In this document: piece by piece, positions 57,335 to 64,000 of the stretch
Numbering within the stretch: position 1 is the stretch's first letter
How the letters are laid out: the number at the start of each line of letters is the position of its first letter
Source: Lindgomyces ingoldianus
Taxonomy: Eukaryota; Ascomycota; Dothideomycetes; Pleosporales; Lindgomycetaceae
Direction of reading: 5' to 3'
Assembly (NCBI RefSeq): GCF_010093535.1
Contig: NW_022985177.1
Location: 414,857-478,856 of the forward strand
Length of the DNA: 64,000 nucleotides
Translations under genes and position numbers: made by a program
The notes under the pieces: generated by a model
Databases searched by the model: none
What the model was told of the DNA's origin: nothing
The model's input: only the letters and a program-made list of their open reading frames with translations

Positions 57335-58908
57335 AACAGCGCATCAAGTTCATCAAACTCTACAGTAATGTACTCCGCATTCTAACTTAAACTTATGCCT
57401 GATATGTAAATACCAAGCACGTCACCCCGTCTTAAGCAAGACGAAGCTGGGAGCGGGCCATCCACACACACTGACCAGTGACGACAACGCAAACTAGGGA
57501 CAACCATCCCCATTTCATTTCTTCTTTAAATACTGTAGCAAGATGGGAGGTAGAGCAACGGAGCACTGACGCCTTGGCTGCAGGAGGTCTGCTGAAAAGC
57601 AGAAGGCATTGAGTGGTCAGACAGAATAAATCTCAGTTGTACGAGCAGATAGTTGCCAAGTTTTCCCGAGGCCACACAAACTCAAGGTATGCCAAGGGCA
57701 AGCAACACATGTTTGGGCAGGCATAGGGTGAGGGTAGCTTTATTCGACAAGGCTTGAAAGAAGTCCAGCGAGTGAAAAAGCTGACACCAGTTTTGCCTAC
57801 TACAGTCGTGATTTTGCTGTATTGAATCGTTCATTCACGCGGGGATATCATAATTGTATGAATCGCCGAAAGCGTCAATGTAGTGGGCTTCAAGTACCGA
57901 CCTGCGTGGTGGAATTATTTAAACTTGCTTCCAACACCACATGCATATTAGACAGTGGATTTTTAATATATTAGCTGGATTCTGTAGTTTATATTAGTTC
58001 TTTTCATTAAATTTCAAATTCAAAGATGACTATGGCGGCGTTGCAGGGCAGAAATATTATCGCGGCTTCTCAGGTGCAATGCATGCACTGCGTAGAAATT
58101 AGGCGACTAGTAGGGAGGCTTTCATAATATTTAAGGTATATATAGTTTAATAGAGTAAAGAATAGCTGAATAGTGCAGTTAATATAAAAATTTAATAATG
58201 ATAACATGTATACAGACTCTGGGTTCGTGCGAAGTCAAAGTATCGTAGATTCGTCCCAGCACGGTGGGGGGTCCCATCACGCAGGGGGGGGGAGGTTACA
58301 TGGCTATCTTCCCATCTGCAGAAAGGAGCACAAATAAACTATAATAATATATTTACGTGGGTACTCAAATATCACTCATCCCTCGCCAGCGCTTTGGAAT
58401 AAGACTAACTCAATTCCATGATGCCAATAGATTAGAGACTGGATATACCAATAAAAGCATCTATTGCGTACAGTACACAACATCCAAAACCGAAACTCGC
58501 AGGCCCCCATAGCAATAATGCTAACATAGATTCGGTAAAACAAGCCCGATTAACAGAACTTGAGCACGAGGAAAAACAATCAGCAGTTACTACATCAAGT
58601 TTAGAGGTGACACGGGAGCCACACCAGATTGAGGAAAGCCTTGATACGCAGAAACACCGTTAGTTATGAATTAAATTATAGTTTTATACATTATGTTTAT
58701 AATACTAAAAAAAAAGCAGCTAGCTGAATAGAGTAGCGAGGTTACTAGTAGAATATGCTAACTAAAGTGTTACTAAGTGAACCTTAAAAAGATAGTAGCG
58801 AATTATAAAAGGTTAAAAAGCGGCATAATAAAGTAACACTTAAAGCATATAATATAATAGCCTTGCTAGAAGTAGAACTTATAATAATAGCTGTTAGCGT
58901 AAGTGCTT

Positions 58909-59083
58909 AAGTGTGAGAGGTATCGAGCAGGAAACACAGGTCACAGAGAGGGAATGCAGGATAGGGGGGTGTAACGAGAGTAAACCTTAGGGTCGGAGGC
59001 AGAGGTACGGAGGCCGAGGAGCCTATATACCCCGTGCCAAGCCCAGGGTAATCAGGGGTTGGATAGCTGTAACATAACCGTGA
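58909..59083 (-). repeat. LTR-like segment ending in TAACCGTGACA
   Basis: Read on the minus strand it starts TGTCACGGTTATGTTACAGC at 59083, then has a GGTATATAGG box and ends in a region with GAATGCAGGA-like and AGTGTGAGAG sequence. These shared words also occur in the LTR-like segment near 55330-55537, so both may be members of one retrotransposon family. No internal coding region is adjacent. Confidence 0.5.
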
Positions 59084-59280
59084 CATTATAATGCTTCCAA
59101 CTACTAAAGTAATTTTAATATATATATAAAGCAAGAATTCTTTTATAGAACTTTTATATTTATTATGTGAACTACTAGCTTAGTATATTAGTTACCTTTA
59201 ATACTTTTATTAAATTAACTACCTAGTACTATTCTAGTTGTCCGTACGCAGCAGCAGCGTCACAGTCTGGATACGAGCGA

Positions 59281-59380
59281 TCGCGCACGAGCAGGACCAC
59301 GTATCTATGTCACATGATGCTCGTGCGCGAACCTCCGTGCGCGAACATCTAGATATCCCCCTTTTCCTCCGTACGGAGGA
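59281..59380. repeat. Two perfect palindromic sequences in a GC island
   Basis: A 13-bp perfect inverted repeat (TCGCGCACGAGCA at 59281-59293 and its complement at 59318-59330, 24-base loop) is followed by a 16-bp perfect palindrome TCCTCCGTACGGAGGA at 59365-59380. They lie inside a G+C-rich island between A+T-rich tracts. Confidence 0.7.
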
Positions 59381-60453
59381 AAGACAAGAGCAATAGAACC
59401 AGAAACATGTTGCCCTCACCTTACCTACCTCGTACGCTGTGCACACCGTACACCACTCTTACTCTTGCTACTTAAGTGCTCATACTATAAGCAGCTAGCT
59501 GTCGGAGCCCATTCAACACTAGTAATAGTTACTATTTAGAATACTATCTGTTAGATAAATTTCTAGAGAACTAACCTAAGCTCTCTAGCTATACTCTTTT
59601 GTATCTACTAAAGTCTTCTAACTACTACGTTTTTACAAGCGGTTAGAGTTCTTAACTAGAACATACAGGTATAGTAGTTGCTAAATTAAAGTAGGTGTTA
59701 AGAACAAAGTCTAGAGAAAAAAAGTAGATATAACAATTAGCCTATAAAGCTACTGCTAAGGCTAACTCTATAAAAGAAATACACTAACCTAGGTTAATAA
59801 AAAACCTACTAAGGTACTAAATTATAAAACATTCTTGCTAGACTTTAAGTTACATAGTATTCTAAAATAAATATATACGTGTTTAAAAAGTAATAGTAAG
59901 TATATTATAGAATAGCAAGCATGGTTAAAGTAAACTCTTCTAGCTGCTTTTAAAGGTTGTAGTTATTATTAATTATTAACTATAGCGCAGCCTAGGTAAA
60001 TTAATTTGCCTAATATTCTTCTTAACTAAAGTATAATAATCTCTTACTTTACACTTTTATTCCCTCCTTACTTACACCTCACAGTTACCGCCGCAGACCT
60101 GATGATTGTACACCCTCCACCACAGATACTAGTAACTATTCCTACCCTTCTCCCCAAATCACGGATTTTAGTCACCGTAACAAAGTCAAGCTGCAACGCC
60201 GCTTGGCAAGGTGAGATATCATAATAGTATTATCGACATGCTCGCATAGTGCTATTAATAGGCTTGTAACACAATTAATATGGCAGATTGCAGCGGTATA
60301 CTCATATAATGGAAGCAATTTACTACAGATTTCAGCAATATGCACCATGTACTGTGGAAATAGTTTACCGCAGTTGCAGCAATAAGCTCTATACCCCTGA
60401 GCACCAGCCCATTAAATCAACTCGCTTACCACCTTGGTTATACTTAGCACGAA

Positions 60454-62726
60454 TTAGACAACATTCATATCCTCACCAACAGCACTTTCATCAGTGTGCT
60501 CTCTCTCATACAGCTTCTCTGGCTCAACTTTTCTCTGAATAATGTATCGATTAAAGAAGTACGGGATCTGTCGAAGTCCATAGGCAGCATGAACGTGAGT
60601 AGGCACCGAGAAGATTTGATCGAGTTCCTCGAGGGTCTTTCCCTTGGTTTCCTAAATTCAAGATTGGCTCAGGCTTCTAGCGAAGCTTTTTGAAAAAGGT
60701 AATTAAGACTTACTGGAAGGAACAACAGCACTAAAACCCAACCCACGAGGTTCCAGGCAGCATACCAGCCGAAAGCCCCCTGGGGTTTGAAGGCTGCAAG
60801 TAAACTGGGCCAAGTGATAGAAAGTATGAAATTGAAGAACCATGTCGTCGCTGTCGCAAGAGACATACCAATTGTCCTGACATATAATGGATATGCTTCT
60901 GCTGAATACGTAAACGGAACCGGCCCTTCACCAGGGGAGTACACAATTCCAAACAGGTAGATGCCGAGGGCGACGCATCCTACATGAGCCTTCGATGTTT
61001 CTGGGATGTAGAACGAGAATCCGGTAAAAAGCAGGAAGATTGCCATAAGCGGGAAGGTTGTGAGGAGGAGGTTACGGCGGCCGAATGTATCGATGGTGTA
61101 CACGGCTGGTAGGGCAAAGAGGAAGTTGATGACCCCGAAGCCGAGGGAAGCACCTAGGGCGGATTGTTCGCTGAAGCCAGAATCGACAAAGATAGAGGAA
61201 CTGAAGTAGGTGTTAGACTATACAAGGGAGTGATCAGAAATATCACCTACCTGTAGTAAGCGATTACGTTCACACCGCAGAACTACATACTTAATCAGCA
61301 GCCGACAGGGTAAATTATACCGAGTGCGAGTAGGGCGGTGGAAAGGATCACATACTTGTTGCATAAACATAACAATCTCACTCGCCAACATAGCTCTCCT
61401 GTTTCTAGGCACTGTGTACAGCTCTTTGATCTTATTCTGACCAATCTTCATGTTTTCCTCGGCCTTCAGTAGCTCGGCCATGTAGAAAAGATCCCTGGCA
61501 GCTTGTATCTTCTTGTATCTCAGTTTACACATGGCGTGGTAAGCAGAAGCATGTCTACCCTTGGACATGTACCAACGAGGAGACTCCGGGCAGAGAAATA
61601 CGAAGCAGCATACGATGACAGCCGGCAACATGGCGGACGCCATCATGATGCGCCAGTTGAGGCCAGTAATGTTGGGCTTGTCGGGGACGCCGTAGAAGGC
61701 AAGATCGGCCGCATAGCCGACCATTATACCTGGAACTGTTAGTTTGTATAGGGTGGGTAAGATTGTGAAGAGGCTTACCAAAAGCAGTCCACATCTGCCA
61801 CTGCATCACTAAAGCACCACGGATGGCAGGGGGGGTGCATTCGGCAGCGTAGATCGGAACAGTCGCGGATTTAGGACCGATGCCAAAGCCTAGGGCAAAT
61901 CGGGCGATGAACATGTGCCACCACGTCTAGCTTCTCATAAGTCGGAGGAAGTGGATGCACCCCAGACGACAGATGCACTTACGTTGACAAACCCCTGCCA
62001 AAAGCAGGCTACAGCACTAAAAAGACATGTAATGAAGATCGTTCCTCTTCGTCCAAACCAGTTATTGAACGGAGTAGTGAGCCAGCACCCAATGAATGCA
62101 CAGCACATGTACGGGGCGCTATTCACTAGGCCGGAGAGCCATGTGGACCGTTGATCATCTCCACCGATACCAAATTGGCCCAGATAGAATAGCTGGGCGC
62201 CATTGACGACAGTTTCATCTACGAAAATGTCAGTACAAGATTATAAGTGAGTACGAGATATCATAAACTGACCCATTCCCTGCACAGCCGCACAAGTTGA
62301 GCAAAGGATGATAACGAGATACAGTGTCCACGGCTGGCTCCACCTATGATTGATTTCCTTACTAAGTATTTCATACTCTTCATCTGTAACACCCATCTCC
62401 TTGCAATGGGTCAAATTCTCCGGGTCTCGGGCAAGCATGGCTCCAATCTCGATGGCTCGGACGTCTTCTTTTTCAGCAAGGGAGTGCTCGTAGGCATATG
62501 CCCGGCCCATCTTTCGAAGCTCATCATAGCTGTAACCTTGGAGAGGGTTTGCAAGTTTGGCGTTGATATTTCGGCGAGCACGCTCGACTGCTGAGGCAGC
62601 GACAGAGGGCCGATGCGTAGTGCTTGTGCCGACAGAGCGGCACTGCTCCTTGTGGGGTTTGTCTTCAAAGTGAGAGTCTGAGGAGTGTTCCCGCTTTTCT
62701 ACGGGCTCGGTTTCGTTGGTCGACAT
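60454..62726 (-). CDS. MFS sugar transporter with long polar N-terminus
   Basis: Seven exons on the minus strand: 62726-62273, 62218-61983, 61926-61779, 61729-61356, 61282-61251, 61200-60714 and 60651-60454, giving 642 residues. One exon is only 32 nt and encodes FCGVNVIAYY. All junctions are GT...AG and keep the frame. The start is the ATG at 62726; the frame opens a little upstream without an ATG. About 155 residues of polar sequence (YSYDELRKMGRAYAYEHSLAEK) precede the first helix, longer than in most hexose carriers. Signatures: DETVVNGAQ, WFGRRGTIF, PESPRWYMSKG, TFGRRNLLL, ETKGKTLEELDQIF. Polyol/inositol-type or disaccharide transport is possible; the substrate is not visible. No lesion seen. 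Confidence 0.85.
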
Positions 62727-64000
62727 TATGATTGAGCTATGAAGTCTTACCAATTGGAAAGAATCTTGACTTCGAGTATCACCTTTTGTCCTTAGTTCCT
62801 TGTCAGAAGGTCGAAAGTATGTGAAGTATTTAACTTTTCAAAGCAATATGTTAGCATTCGATCACACGCGAGACATACACTGTTAATAAGTGCTCTCCCA
62901 GCCGCTGACGCCTGGGAGTCCGCCTTGCCCTTGCCCTTCGCCTGGTAGAAGCCAATCCCTATTGTTAGGCCACCCGCTTCCGCTACCAAGAACTAAACTT
63001 GCCCCACCATTCTGTAGATCCACGGTCTTAACTGCTATAACCGGCTACGCAGTAGCTGCAGGGTGACATCAATCAAATTAGGCCCAAGCGGGTTTCCCTG
63101 CGCTGTTTAGGTTCACGCATTTAACATGTATCAGCATATGAGATTGCTCACTATTACAACAGGGCCGAGAATGTATAATTGAAATTTGACTATTCTAAGT
63201 TATTGCCGGTGTGAAGTGGGTAATGTGAAATGAGAGGGTAGTGGGGAAGAATATGACATCAGAAATTGGATCTGCAAAATGAAAAAGAACCAACACGATT
63301 CAATGCTCCCGGGCAGCAGGGGTCCGCCGAGACCACTTAAGGCGAAAAAAACTAAAGGCGGAGAAATGTTGAGAAATGTTGCTCAGTATCTCTGCATCAT
63401 AGGTAGATGCGCTGTGATCTTAAAGGTCCTTGCGGATGATACACACCTGGTTGGCGAAGTTGTCATCCCAATTTCAACCTCCCCGATGTTAGGAAACTCT
63501 ATATAAAGAAAGAGAAGCTGAAGGGAATGCTGAATTACCTTATGCTCGGTGGCACGAATGGTTGGTGTACACACTGATCTCACGCGTTGCTGTTCAATCT
63601 TTGGAGTATCCGCATGGCCTCTGCTGATTGTTCTCCAAAACAGAGCGAGACCGACGTGCCGCATCGCGATGCTCGGCTCAGCCCCTCATCATCACGATGC
63701 ATCACAAAGACGCCAAGTTGAGAACGAGCAGCATCTCCGCCGGCGAGGCAGAATACCACAAGGTGGCATTCCTCCAGCTACAGCCTCGGCCCCCATGGTT
63801 GACAGTCGTGCTGCTTCGGCGATCACTTTGCACCTACCTGATGCTCAATATTATCTATTTCGCAACATAGAATCATACTACACAAGAGCACACAAATATA
63901 ATTTGTAGTCTCAAGCCCCCACCTTTGCGAACTTGAATCCACAAAGCCCAAAACCTAGATCTTTCGAGATCATAGTCAATCAGATGCGGTGACCCATTCG
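62727..64000. other. Intergenic stretch to the window end, no gene seen
   Basis: About 1.27 kb. The first few hundred bases are the promoter side of the sugar transporter. A 119-codon frame at 63549-63908 lacks motifs and is not called. Confidence 0.4.

Larger units (their letters stand above)
57335..60453. other. 3.1-kb gene-free, AT-rich stretch with repeat relics
   Basis: No gene is supported. A+T-rich RIP-like tracts occur at about 58110-58200, 58660-58890, 59090-59230 and 59520-60080. G+C-richer islands at 58900-59090 and 59240-59460 carry LTR-like and hairpin sequences (listed separately). A G-rich run (GCAGGGGGGGGGAGG) is at about 58281. Confidence 0.5.

Noticed and set aside
63549..63908. 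119-codon frame at the window end
   Set aside because: Overlaps another open frame on the same strand and has no recognisable protein features.

Overview
The window is nuclear DNA of a filamentous ascomycete (Pezizomycotina). Genes carry one to nine introns of mostly 48-130 nt with GTATGT/GTAAGT-like donors and CTAAC/CTAAT branch sites. The gene set is that of an ascomycete (EAF3, NKP2/Cnl2-type kinetochore protein, DUF3433 protein, fungal TMEM135-like protein). TpA-rich, CpG-poor tracts in the right half look like repeat-induced point mutation (RIP). I cannot fix the class from sequence alone.

Positions 1-39.7 kb are mostly gene-dense and conserved: an SDH assembly factor (SDHAF4), a secreted type-B carboxylesterase, a 2061-residue DOCK-family exchange factor, RRP12 (ribosome biogenesis), SEC6 (exocyst), DPH3 (diphthamide), frataxin YFH1, AP-3 sigma, a secreted TIM-barrel hydrolase-like protein with a Cys-rich tail, a Mid2-like membrane protein, a TMEM135-like membrane protein, a bHLH factor, a kinetochore protein, EAF3, nicotinamide riboside kinase and an ARMH3/DUF1741 protein. 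Several genes form divergent pairs with short shared promoters (SEC6/DPH3, YFH1/APS3, NKP2/EAF3, NRK1/DUF1741). A dead CE1 acetylxylan esterase lies between the bHLH and kinetochore genes.

Positions 39.7-64 kb are accessory in character: two MFS sugar transporters, a DUF3433 membrane protein, a secreted PUD1_2-like protein, two cytochrome P450 remnants, and an intronless gene fusing an HExxH zinc-peptidase-like domain of DUF4157 type to a mannose-binding bulb-type lectin domain. They are separated by A+T-rich RIP-like tracts, LTR-like ends, a 459-bp MITE with ~45-bp terminal inverted repeats, and three copies of a tRNA-like (SINE-type) repeat.

The most interesting item is the HExxH-lectin gene at 56306-57334, whose first domain recalls bacterial DUF4157 proteins and whose three lectin sites are all intact. 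Exon structures were read by eye from splice signals, frame and family similarity; no alignment or expression data were available.
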